From positions 186,001 through 250,000 of the forward strand of contig NZ_JAALDL010000001.1 in NCBI RefSeq assembly GCF_011045095.1: 64,000 nt of DNA. Direction: 5' to 3'. The notes under the pieces are model-generated. The model saw only the letters and a program-made list of their open reading frames with translations, had not been told where the DNA came from and ran no database searches. Shown piece by piece: positions 34,936 to 45,200 of this stretch. Source of the stretch: Grimontia sedimenti. GTDB lineage: Bacteria > Pseudomonadota > Gammaproteobacteria > Enterobacterales > Vibrionaceae. The position numbers and the translations under genes are program-made. Every line of letters begins with the position of its first letter. Position 1 is the stretch's first letter.

Positions 34936-37451
34936 TCTATTTTTGCTGCGACCAACGCCGACGTGAGGCAGTGCGCCAGTCCGATTTGAATGGCATCGAT
35001 TTCGTTGAAGTCATCGATCGTGAAGCGGCGCTGGAAACTGATCGTCAACGGTTTCTTCATCTGTATTTGGTCAATGATCCCGCCGCGTTTGTTTACACCA
35101 TCGATAACATTCGCATTGAAGGGCCGAATGCCAGTGAAATAGTCAATGTCACGATGGGACTGGACGGACAAACCAATGTATTGGTAATTGAAGTCGCCGA
35201 GCCCGGTGATTTCTCGCCTTACACCATCAACATTGTCACCAGCGCATTAAATCCATTGCCACCACCAGAGATAGATCCTGCGCTGGCATCTGTTGGCTTC
35301 TCTTTCAAAGTAGAATGCCCCTCGCCATTCGACTGTCAAAGCAGTTGCGATTGCCCTGAACCTGAAACCCTTGATACAGAGATAGATTACACGGCGAGAG
35401 ATTTCTATTCCTTCCGCCGCATGATGCTCGACAGGCTTTCCGTAACTGCACCAAGCGCAGCGACCGGACACCCCGCAGACCTTTCTACTGCACTGGTGGA
35501 AGTGCTGGCCTATACCGCGGACCAACTGGCTTACCAACAGGATGCCGCCACGACGGAAGCCTATCTCAATAAAGCGCGCTCACGAATTTCGCTCAAACGC
35601 ATGACAAGGCTGGTGGATTACAGCGTGGATGAAGGCTGTAATGCCCGTTGTTTTTGCCACTTTGCTGTGTCGGCAGATGTACATCCTATTGCCCCAGCCA
35701 CCTTGGTCATTCCCCAAGGCAGCGCGGTGTGTACCCAACTGAGTGAGCAACCCAGAACCTTCGCGAGAGACGACGCTTTGCTCGCGCAAAGTGGTGCTGT
35801 GTATGAAACCTGCCATGACGTATCAGCGCTTTTTTCCCTTCATAACGAAATCACTTTTTATACCTGGAGTGACGCTCGTTGCTACCTGCCAAAAGGCGCT
35901 ATAAGTGCCACTTTAGATGGCCATTTTCCTGACTTGGAAGCGGGCATGTATCTGGCGTTTGAAGAAATCATGGGGGCGCGAAGTGGCAGTCAGGCTGACC
36001 GACAGCTGTCGCAACGTCAGGTGGTTCTCCTCACACAAGTGCAGGCATTTGATGCAGATGGTGAACCGCTCCTCGATCCGGTAACGGAATTGCCAATCAC
36101 AGAGGTCAACTGGCATGGCGCAGATGCCTTGCGCTTCCCTATGTGCATTTCATCAGAAACTTCCATTGAGGAAGGGCGCCGATACCTTGAACCTGTCACC
36201 GTTGCCCGGGGCAATATGGTGCTGGTGGATCACGGTCAAACGATCTCGGGCGAGCGTTTACCGGAAGTACCACTGCCAACGCTGAGTTGGGCGCCGGGGC
36301 AGGGTATGCAAGTGGATAGTGCGAAAGGAGCAAGCTGCGCAGAAGCTAATTGTGAGCAGGAACAGGCTGAAACCATCACCCCAAGATACCAGCCAACTCT
36401 CGTCAACCGTCCACTGACGTTTTCCCCTGACTATACGCTAGGTGCGCCTGCGACGGAGCTTTTGAAAACACCTTCACCGAGCGAAACATTCGCCAGTGTT
36501 TCTCTTGATGCAGATGATGGCGTTGAAGTGCGTCCTTATCACGTTGTCAGGGATATGCTCGCGGCAGACGATTCGTCCTTGGTATTTACCACGGAAATCG
36601 AGCGGGATGGTACGGTGTCACTGCGCTTTGGTGACAACGTTTATGGCCGTCGTCCGTTGCCCGAAACCCAGTTTACAGCCACCTATCGTGTAGGCGTTGG
36701 GTCAGCAGGTCATATCGGTGCGGACAAGCTCTATCATCTCGCATTACCTATTCCTGAGGTAACGGAGGTGCGCAATATCACCCCCGGTGAAGGAGGGCGA
36801 AACCCGGAAACCAATGCGCAAATCAGAAAACGTGCGCCTTTCCTGTTCAAAACACAAGAGCGGGCAGTCACGCGGGATGATTATCAAACGCTGGGTCGAC
36901 GGGTGGCCGGTATTCAGGACGTCAGTTGTGCCTACATCCATACGGGCAGTTGGATGACGACCTTTGCCTTGCCCGATCCAGACGATAGGGTAGAAGTGTC
37001 TGACACATTGCGAACCACGCTTCGTGACCATTACGAAAAATTCCGCCTCGCCGCCCATGATGTGGAAGTGTCGTCACCGGTTTATGTTCCCCTTGAAGTG
37101 ACGCTTCATGTTTGTGTTGCGCCGAATACGTCGAAATCCCATGTTCGCCAGCGCTTGTTGAATCTTTTCTCACCAAACCGTTTGCCTGATGGCGCTTTGG
37201 GTTTGCTACACCCTAATCGGTTCCGTGCAGGAGAAACGCTCCATCTCTCACCTTGGTTGGCTGCCGCTCAAAATGTGGAAGGGGTGATAGCAGCCAAAGT
37301 GACACGATTCCGCCGTTTTGGGGATCCAAGAACCAGTGGGTTGGTAGACAGAAAGCTCGAATTCGGCCGCACTGAAATCGCACGGATCGACAACGACATC
37401 AGCCATCCGGGTAATGGCGTGTTCATTCTCGATATGGATGGAGGGCGTTGA
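34932..37451 (+). CDS. Baseplate J-like wedge protein (gp6/Pvc11-like)
   Basis: This 839-residue baseplate assembly protein begins with a Cys-containing IYFCCDQRRREAVRQS segment. A conserved region (about 150-210) has EIDYTARDFYSFRRMMLDRL and HPADLSTALVEVLAYTADQL, as in gpJ/gp6-type wedges. The C-terminal core includes GEGGRNPETNAQIRKRAP and ERAVTRDDYQTLGRRVAGI (about 615-655). A Cys-rich loop (CPSPFDCQSSCDCPEP, about 127-142) is unusual and could bind metal or form disulfides. It overlaps gp25 by 4 bp, and its end abuts the next gene. Confidence 0.88.
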   Translation: MIYFCCDQRRREAVRQSDLNGIDFVEVIDREAALETDRQRFLHLYLVNDPAAFVYTIDNIRIEGPNASEIVNVTMGLDGQTNVLVIEVAEPGDFSPYTINIVTSALNPLPPPEIDPALASVGFSFKVECPSPFDCQSSCDCPEPETLDTEIDYTARDFYSFRRMMLDRLSVTAPSAATGHPADLSTALVEVLAYTADQLAYQQDAATTEAYLNKARSRISLKRMTRLVDYSVDEGCNARCFCHFAVSADVHPIAPATLVIPQGSAVCTQLSEQPRTFARDDALLAQSGAVYETCHDVSALFSLHNEITFYTWSDARCYLPKGAISATLDGHFPDLEAGMYLAFEEIMGARSGSQADRQLSQRQVVLLTQVQAFDADGEPLLDPVTELPITEVNWHGADALRFPMCISSETSIEEGRRYLEPVTVARGNMVLVDHGQTISGERLPEVPLPTLSWAPGQGMQVDSAKGASCAEANCEQEQAETITPRYQPTLVNRPLTFSPDYTLGAPATELLKTPSPSETFASVSLDADDGVEVRPYHVVRDMLAADDSSLVFTTEIERDGTVSLRFGDNVYGRRPLPETQFTATYRVGVGSAGHIGADKLYHLALPIPEVTEVRNITPGEGGRNPETNAQIRKRAPFLFKTQERAVTRDDYQTLGRRVAGIQDVSCAYIHTGSWMTTFALPDPDDRVEVSDTLRTTLRDHYEKFRLAAHDVEVSSPVYVPLEVTLHVCVAPNTSKSHVRQRLLNLFSPNRLPDGALGLLHPNRFRAGETLHLSPWLAAAQNVEGVIAAKVTRFRRFGDPRTSGLVDRKLEFGRTEIARIDNDISHPGNGVFILDMDGGR

Positions 37452-37452
37452 T

Positions 37453-40134
37453 ATGGCAAACCATGAACCCCATTGTGGCGCTTGCAGCGGCATTGAAGTG
37501 CTGACACCGAAAGCGCCACAAAATACCCAAGGTTTATCCCGAATCGGTTATCGAAGCGGAGAATACCAAGATTTTTACGCCAGCATGACCGCGAGACTCT
37601 CTTCTGCCAAATATGGTGCTTTGGGTGTACTGACTTCCCGCGATTCTGGCGATTTTTCTTTGGCCCTCATTGATGCCTGGGCTGCCAGCTGTGATGTGCT
37701 GACTTTCTACAACGAAATGTGGTTAAACGAAGCCTACGTTAATACCGCGATGGAAACCGGATCGTTGCATGAAATGGCGATGCTGATTGACTATGCGCCT
37801 CATCCTGGCGCAGCAGCGACAGCAGACCTGGCTTTCACCATCGCTGCTGGTGAAGGAATACCGGAAGAAATCACAGTGCCAGCAGGCACCAAAGTGCAGA
37901 GTACGCCGGGGCAGGACGAGAAGCCTGTTATCTACGAAACGCTGGAAGACCTGAAAGCGCGGGCAGCTTGGAATGCGATGCGCCCTAAGCTCACTGCGCC
38001 TCATCCATTAACCGCATCCACGACCCGTATTCCATTGCCGGGGACCAATCTCAATTTGAAACCGGGCGACGCCGTGTTTTTTGTCTCCGACGATGAGCAG
38101 CAGGTCTTTGCAACCATTAACACAGTGAAGCCTGTGTTGGCCGACATCGCCATAGACCCAGATGCGAAAGATCTTACCTGGCTAGACATATCGCCAGTCG
38201 GCGAGGGGCCATTGGTTAAGACCCATTCCGGTGCGACGGGCTCCATCACCACAGTATTTGCTGCCGAAGCGGGAGGGTATGTCGATAAAGCCATCAAGGG
38301 GAAAGAACTTCGCACCGTACTGATGGAAGAAAAAACCAGTGAGAAAGCCTTCTTTTCCGCGTTGGCGGCACAATCCAAAACCGTCAGACAGGTTCAGGTA
38401 TTCCGCACCAAAGCGGCGATTTTCGGCCACGCTGCGCCACCACTCGATACGCTCCACTATTCGTTGACGGGGACATCGCCTGTTTTCAAGAAAAGTGGCA
38501 GTGATGTGATTGTAGAGGACGTCGTTTCTGGCCCTTACGCCGGGTTGGAAGATGCTCAGTGGGCAGATGGCAAACTGGAGGTGATGGATGAAAGCGCCAA
38601 CCGCGTTTATCTGGAACGTGCGGTGTCTGAAATCAGCAAAGGCAGCACGGTTGTTCTGAAAGACGGTAGGAAATGGGCGCGTTATAACGTGGCAGACACT
38701 GCCGAAACCTCTGCTTCATTCTTCTCTGTCACGGGTAAAAGCTCGCGTTTAACCCTAAACGATGATGATCACTTTGATGATCTGTCCATCCGTGGCACCA
38801 CGTGTTTTGGTGCCAGCGAATGGATTGATATCGCAGATCCGCCTATCACTGAGCCAATGGATGAAAATAGTATTTCGTTGGAGCTGAACAGTCTGTTTAC
38901 TGCAGAAGAAGGGCGAAAAGTTATTCTGAAGGGTCAAGCGGATGGGTTCGGGGAAGAGCCTGTGGTGACAACACAGATAATCCAATCTATCACGCATGAA
39001 AACAGCACATCTACACTAACGTTCTCCGCGCCGATTGGCGTTGCCTATTTGCCACAAAGCTTGCGCATCCACGCCAACATCGCCGATGCAACACAAGGTG
39101 AGTCGGTGGCAGAAGTGCTGGGCGATGGCAGTGCGACGCCCCATCTTGCCTTCACTGCCAAACAAATGCCCCAAACCTTTGTGCCAGCAGCAACGGCGAC
39201 AGGCGTGAAACCAACGATGGAAATCCGCGTTAACAAGATCCTTTGGAAGCAAGTGCCGCACTTCCTCGATGCTTCACCAACAGATCGGATTTACACGTTA
39301 CGCATCGATGAAAACGGCTACAGCCATGTGGCGTTTGGTGATGGTGTCTTGGGGGCAATGCCGGGCAAAGGGCAACAAAATATCCGAGCCAGCTACCGTA
39401 AAACCTTGGGTTTGGAAGGACGGGTGAAAGCGGGGCAACTTAATCTACTCATGTCCCAACCTTTGGGTTTGCAGGGCGTAAACAATTTACTTGATGCGGA
39501 AGGTGGGGCAGACCCTGAAAGTTTCGATGAAATCCGCGTCAGTGCGCCGCTTTCCTGCCGAACCTTGGGACGCGTGGTTTCCCTGACAGACTACGCCGAT
39601 TTTTCCCGCGCCTATGGCGGCATTGCCAAGGCGACATCGCAATGGCTGCATCTCAGCAATGGGCCTCAAGTTGTGGTCACCGTGGCAGCAGAAGAAGGCG
39701 CTCAAGTACCTGAAGGTGGCGATTTACATGATGCCTTGACGGAAGCCTTGGTGGCGGCTGGTGATCCATTTGCACGTTTTGTCTTGCGCAGTTTCAGGCA
39801 AACGTTTTTCCGCCTAGGCATCAAAATCAAAGTCAACGAAAACTATCTTGTTGATGATGTAATTTCCCGTGCGGAAAGCCAGCTTCGGGATGCGCTTTCC
39901 TTTGAGGCCCGCGATTTCGGCCAGCCGGTTTTTGCCAGTGAAGTGATTGCTTTGCTCCACAAAGTCGATGGCATAGATGCAGTGGTGGTTGACAGACTCT
40001 ACACCGGAAACACGCCGACACGTCATGACGGCATTGCCGCTCCCGTTGCCGAAATCGTCTCGGGGGAAGTCGTAGGTGCCACCATATTAAGCCTGCACCC
40101 TGAAGCGCTTGATTTTATGGAGGCCAGCTTATGA
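37453..40134 (+). CDS. Second large baseplate wedge protein (Pvc12-like)
   Basis: This 893-residue putative baseplate assembly protein pairs with the J-like protein to form the wedges. It has an N-terminal Cys-containing segment (HCGACSGIEVLTP), then DSGDFSLALIDAWAASCDVLTFYNEMWLNE (in pieces, about 70-100). Late in the protein come HVAFGDGVLGAMPGKGQQNI and the J-like RTLGRVVSLTDYADFSRAYGG (about 710-730). The start at 37453 has GGAGGG just upstream and lies 1 bp after the previous stop. The alternative start at 37414 would overlap the previous gene. The stop overlaps the next ATG by 4 bp. Confidence 0.85.
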   Translation: MANHEPHCGACSGIEVLTPKAPQNTQGLSRIGYRSGEYQDFYASMTARLSSAKYGALGVLTSRDSGDFSLALIDAWAASCDVLTFYNEMWLNEAYVNTAMETGSLHEMAMLIDYAPHPGAAATADLAFTIAAGEGIPEEITVPAGTKVQSTPGQDEKPVIYETLEDLKARAAWNAMRPKLTAPHPLTASTTRIPLPGTNLNLKPGDAVFFVSDDEQQVFATINTVKPVLADIAIDPDAKDLTWLDISPVGEGPLVKTHSGATGSITTVFAAEAGGYVDKAIKGKELRTVLMEEKTSEKAFFSALAAQSKTVRQVQVFRTKAAIFGHAAPPLDTLHYSLTGTSPVFKKSGSDVIVEDVVSGPYAGLEDAQWADGKLEVMDESANRVYLERAVSEISKGSTVVLKDGRKWARYNVADTAETSASFFSVTGKSSRLTLNDDDHFDDLSIRGTTCFGASEWIDIADPPITEPMDENSISLELNSLFTAEEGRKVILKGQADGFGEEPVVTTQIIQSITHENSTSTLTFSAPIGVAYLPQSLRIHANIADATQGESVAEVLGDGSATPHLAFTAKQMPQTFVPAATATGVKPTMEIRVNKILWKQVPHFLDASPTDRIYTLRIDENGYSHVAFGDGVLGAMPGKGQQNIRASYRKTLGLEGRVKAGQLNLLMSQPLGLQGVNNLLDAEGGADPESFDEIRVSAPLSCRTLGRVVSLTDYADFSRAYGGIAKATSQWLHLSNGPQVVVTVAAEEGAQVPEGGDLHDALTEALVAAGDPFARFVLRSFRQTFFRLGIKIKVNENYLVDDVISRAESQLRDALSFEARDFGQPVFASEVIALLHKVDGIDAVVVDRLYTGNTPTRHDGIAAPVAEIVSGEVVGATILSLHPEALDFMEASL

Positions 40135-42215
40135 GTAGCTTGTCACCGGAATCCTTATACAACCTCTTGCCCGAGGTTTACCGTCGGCGTGACGAAGAGC
40201 AGGGCTATCCGCTCAAAGCGCTGATGGAAATATTGGCTGAGCAGGCAGCGATCGTGAAGCATGATATCGACCGGCTTTACGACAACCAGTTCATAGAAAC
40301 CTGTGACGAATGGGCAGCACCATATCTGGGCGAGTTGGTGGGTTATCGGTATGGTCCGGAGATCCCCGGTGTCAGCCAACGCGCATCTGCTGCCAATCAG
40401 ATCCGCATCACCCGTCGTCGCGGCGTTGCCTTAGCGTTAGAGCAACTGGCGACGGACACCACACGCTATCCCGCCAGAGTGGTGGAATTCTTCCGTCTGT
40501 TGTCGAGGCCTGAGCATTTGGCAGCACTTCGTCCAAACAATCACTACACATTGGATGTGAGAAACAGCGCCAAGTGCGAATCCATCGGCACAGCCTTTGA
40601 TTCTGCCAGCTATAGCACCGCAGTGGGTCGGATCAGTCAGGGTGAAGGGCAACATCATTTCCGGAATGTCGGTGTATTCATGTGGCGCCTCACTCATCAT
40701 CGTCAATCCATTGTGCCTGCCTATCAGGTGGATGCACGACGCTACCTGTTCAATCCGCTGGGGTGTAATACCCAATTGTTCAATCAGCCTATCCCAGAGC
40801 CAAATATCAACCATCTCGCCGAAGAAGAAAACCTGCCTGTGGCGCTGAAACGAAGAAGCATTTCAGGTTCGCGTTTGGCGACTTTTTATCCTCATGCTTT
40901 TGCGGTGGTGATTGACGGAATTTTGCAGACGGCTGATCAACTCCAAATCTGCAATTTGAGTGATGACGGCGCAGGCTGGGCGCATTCGCCAGTCGACCGT
41001 ATTTCCGTTGATCCTGAGTTAGGCAGGCTTTCACTTCCGACCTCAATACCCGTGCCCGACACCATCGAAGTGAACTATCACTATGGTGCTGCCGCAGATA
41101 TTGGTGGAGGGTCTTACCCTAGAAGCGAAGGCTTTATCGTCTTCAATACGCCATCCCAAGAGATTGGTGAAGGCGAAGCCATTCAGCCTGCGCTGGATCT
41201 GATTCAAAACGGTGGTGTTGCCGAGATTGGTGTTTCCCATGTGTTCAGCGAAGCCCTGAATGTTTCGGTGAATGCCGACCAAACATTGTCGTTGCGTGCT
41301 GCTGATGGGCATCGCGCCTTTGTTGATCTTGATGGCGATGACATGACGCTCATTGGCGGTGAAGAAGCAGAGATTGTCCTTGATGGATTAGTGGTAACAG
41401 GTGGACGTTTGCTGATCCCCGATACCGGCGACAACGCACTTCGCCGCTTGGTGCTGCGCAATATCACGCTTGTGCCGGGGCTTTCGTTGGACATTAACGG
41501 AGAGCCGACTTCGCCAGAGCAGCCTTCGCTGGTGGTTGAAATTCCCAATGTGACTATTGAAATTGAACGTTCTATTCTCGGCGGAATTCGCACTGTCGAA
41601 GGCGCATCAGTCACGATAAAAGACAGCATTCTGGATGCCACATCCAATTTCCGAACAGCTTTCGCTTCTCTTGATGGTACGAGCCATGGCGGTGTGCTGA
41701 CACTTTGTGAAACCACCGTGATTGGCAAAATAGGTGCCCGCTCATTCCCCCTGATTTCCAACAGTATTCTGGATGCGGCGTTAGCGGAAGGCGACGATTG
41801 GACTGCGCCCGTTTGGGCACTTCAAAGACAGACGGGCTGTGCGAGATTTTCCTTTATTCCGCCAGATTCGAGAGTGCCACGTCAGCATCGTTGTCAGCCA
41901 CAGTTTGCGGCATCAAAAGCAGTGGAAGCAGCAGAAGCAAGAAACCCTGCGCTTTCTGACTCGGCGCGCACCCATATTATTCGGGGTGTTCGCGCACGCG
42001 TTGTGCCTGGGTTTACGTCAACCCGATACAACGACCCTGCCTATGGTCAATTGTTGCTTTCTGCTCCTGAGGAAATTCGACGCGGCGCGGACAGTGGCAG
42101 TGAAATGGGCGTTTATCACCACCTCTATCACCCGCAGCGGCACGATGCTTTGCTGTTTCGTCTCAATGAATTTCTACCCATCGGCCTTGATGCGGGCTTG
42201 ATCTATGTGACCTGA
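40131..42215 (+). CDS. gpI-like tail protein with beta-helix-like extension
   Basis: This 694-residue protein has an N-terminal P2 gpI/tail-protein-I-like domain (about 1-135): LYNLLPEVYRRRDEEQGYPL, then EWAAPYLGELVGYRYGPEI and RITRRRGVALALEQLATDT. The middle part (about 210-360) is unassigned. Residues about 370-560 show short repeated beta-strands (AEIVLDGLVVTGGRLLIPD, then LVLRNITLVPGLSLDI) typical of a right-handed beta-helix. It sits between the wedges and the large beta-helix fibre gene, so it probably links baseplate and fibre. Confidence 0.75.
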   Translation: MSSLSPESLYNLLPEVYRRRDEEQGYPLKALMEILAEQAAIVKHDIDRLYDNQFIETCDEWAAPYLGELVGYRYGPEIPGVSQRASAANQIRITRRRGVALALEQLATDTTRYPARVVEFFRLLSRPEHLAALRPNNHYTLDVRNSAKCESIGTAFDSASYSTAVGRISQGEGQHHFRNVGVFMWRLTHHRQSIVPAYQVDARRYLFNPLGCNTQLFNQPIPEPNINHLAEEENLPVALKRRSISGSRLATFYPHAFAVVIDGILQTADQLQICNLSDDGAGWAHSPVDRISVDPELGRLSLPTSIPVPDTIEVNYHYGAAADIGGGSYPRSEGFIVFNTPSQEIGEGEAIQPALDLIQNGGVAEIGVSHVFSEALNVSVNADQTLSLRAADGHRAFVDLDGDDMTLIGGEEAEIVLDGLVVTGGRLLIPDTGDNALRRLVLRNITLVPGLSLDINGEPTSPEQPSLVVEIPNVTIEIERSILGGIRTVEGASVTIKDSILDATSNFRTAFASLDGTSHGGVLTLCETTVIGKIGARSFPLISNSILDAALAEGDDWTAPVWALQRQTGCARFSFIPPDSRVPRQHRCQPQFAASKAVEAAEARNPALSDSARTHIIRGVRARVVPGFTSTRYNDPAYGQLLLSAPEEIRRGADSGSEMGVYHHLYHPQRHDALLFRLNEFLPIGLDAGLIYVT

Positions 42216-42225
42216 GGAGGAACTC

Positions 42226-45200
42226 ATGGCTATAGATATTTCAGGAAAAACGTTTGACCCACGCCATAACTACTCCGAACTGGTGTCAATGCAGGGAAGG
42301 GTGGTGTCGGATACGCCACTCAATGAAGGTGCGGCGATTGTGGATCGACGCTTTCGTGCAGAAAGCATTGATTTAGCCGGATTCAGCGGATATCCGGCTC
42401 ATCTGCCGGACAGTTTCCGGATTGAAATCGCTGGTGGAGAATTGCTGATCCACCCCGGCCGCTATTATGTCGATGGCTTAATGGCAGAAAACTTCGGTCA
42501 CGGGGAACACGACTTCTATCTGCCATTGGAAGAGTTGCGGAGCTCAGAACCTGTCCATTTTGATGCCCAGCCGTATCTTCCAATCATGGAACCGCTTGAA
42601 CTGGAAGATGGTCGCTATTTGGTTTTTCTGGATGTTTGGAAACGTCCGGTCACGTTTCTTGAAGATCCAGAACTCATCGACCCGGCCATTGGCGTAGATA
42701 CCAGCGCGCGGGTACAAACCGTTTGGCAGGTAAAACTCTTTGCTGTGGATGACGGTGTCACCTGCAATACCGATGATGAGGATATTGAAGGATGGGAAGC
42801 GTTTACTGAGCCTTCTTCTGCCCGTCTTTCTACCCGTGCAAACCCAGCATCAGCGGTCGATGATCCTTGCTTACTGCCACCAGAAGGCGGTTATCGAGGT
42901 TTGGAAAACCGCACCTACATGGTGGCCGTGCATGACACTAATGAAGATGAAGTGCCACTGCTGAAATGGTCCCGTGTTAATGGTGCGTTTGCCGGACGGA
43001 TCCTCGCACAACCTGCGAACAATACCCTGACGTTAGAGCAGGTAGCGAAAGACGATTACCTCAGATTCAACGCGGGAGATTGGGCCGAAATAACGGATGA
43101 TGTGCGAGTGCTGGAAGGTAACCCTGGCACCATGGTGCAAATCCTTTCTGTGAATGATGCGACCAACACCGTTGTGCTGACAAACTCTTTGGGCGTTGGC
43201 GAAATCATGCTGATGCCCGCATCGAATGCCGCTAATCAGTCTATTCATCCAATACTGCGCCGCTGGGATCAATCTGGCGTGGTTTTGGACACTGACGGTA
43301 ATGAAATCGTCAATCTGGATGCGCCAGGAGGTGATGGTTTAATCCCAGCACCAGAAGGCACATTCATCGCTTTGGAAGATGGCGTGGAAGTGGCTATCTC
43401 GCTGGAAGGTGGCGCCGGAGAATATCACGTCAGCGACAACTGGAGTTTTATCACCCGCTATGCAGACAGCTCGGTAGAAACGCTGAGAGAAGCGCCTCCT
43501 CAGGCCTTTCATCACCACTACTGCCGACTGGCGGTTCTGGATGTAGTCGGAGGAGAGTTTGTTGAGCCGATTTTTCAGGATTGCCGTGACCCGATTGGCA
43601 CCGCTGGCTGCTGTACCGTGGTGGTTCGTCCGGGCGAAGATATTCAAGCCGCGTTGGATAGCCTCTCCCCAGAATTTGGTGGTTGTGTGTGCCTGAAAGT
43701 GGGTGTTCATACCATTCGTCGAGCACTCCGAATTCGCTATCCAAACGTGACGCTGCATGGGGAAAGCCATGGCGCACAAATCAGAAACCTTTCCGGTGAA
43801 TCTGCTATTGCTGTCCGTTCGGACGATGGCAGCGTGCTCGCTGGTATTCATCTTTCTACCGTTTCCATTTTGAATCGCGGCGTGACGGACAAGCCGGAAG
43901 GCATCATATCGATAAGAACAGCTCAGGACAGTCTAATCGAAGATTGCCGAGTACAAACGCTCGATGGGAGTGTTCAATCGATTGATAACCCTGCAGTCGG
44001 TTTGTTTGATTGTCAGAGGGTGAGAGTCAGCCATTGTCAGTTCGAAGGTTCACCGATCGGTGTCTGGATTGGTGACGGTGGCGAAGATGTCACCATCAAC
44101 AACAACCTAGTCCGCTTTAGCGCGGAGCAACTACCCGGGTTGATTGGCGTCGCGGTAGCCAGAATTGCCGGTAGGGCAAGGATCATTGAGAATGATATTG
44201 ACGGCTTTGCCCGTGGTGTTGTCATCAATAACCAGCCTGTGGGACCCGTGTTCTCAACGGCTTCATACAGCGAAGTCAAAGGAAACCGCATCACACTGAG
44301 CCGAATGGCCGGTGAGCTTGATGCGGTTGCAGTGGAATCCAACTGTGCATACGGCACGGTGTCTGAAAATCAAATCCTTCTGTTGGCGGAAGAGAGTACG
44401 GGCATCATGGTTAGTGGTGTTGGCACCTTGATTGAGCGCAACCGCATCCAAACCGAAGAACAGGTTGAAACCCAAGTCGCAATAATGATCGGCAGTGAGG
44501 ACGATGAACTCTTTACAGGAGGTATCACCGCCGCGCAAAACTGGATCAGCGGATGTAGTGGCGGTGTGATTGCAGACCAGGTCGTTGGGCTTCGTATCGA
44601 CAACAATGACATTTCAGGCGACAGAGGCACTGAACTCGCGGTATCTGCCACAGAATGTACTTTGGTCAGCATCGAAAACAACACCATGGTGACCGTCACC
44701 TTGGCGGTGTTTGTTAGTGAATGTGAAGACGTTCAAATCAATAGCAACCAAATCCGTGATGATGGTGCCGCGATTTTCTGTGAGCGCTGTGTGCGTGTTG
44801 ATGTCACCAACAACCAAATCGCGAATTGTACCCATGGCGGTATTCTCGTGTTCCTTTGTATTGCCCGAGCGGGAATTATTGGAAACCGGCTGAATTATGT
44901 CGGCGTATCTGGTGCCAGTATTTTTGCTTCATCGATCATGAGCCTGTTCCACCTCGGAGAGTGTCATATTGAATCCAACGAAGTGCTGAACACGGGTGTG
45001 GGTCGAGACGAGGTGGTGAATCAGCAAAGAACCGTCGGCATCGGAGCACTGTATGTGCTTGAAGCCCGCGTGGAAAGCAATCTGGTTTCCTATTCTGATT
45101 TGCTGACAAGGGAACGTGTTTTGGAAGACCGCGCCTTGTTAATGCAAGGATTAATGGAAATTTCATTCCCTTTTGGCGACAGACGCGTGGTGTTTCTTGG

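Noticed and set aside
41204-41761. 185-residue minus-strand open frame
   Set aside because: Antisense shadow of the beta-helix part of the gpI-like gene; Ser/Thr/Pro-rich with no domain.
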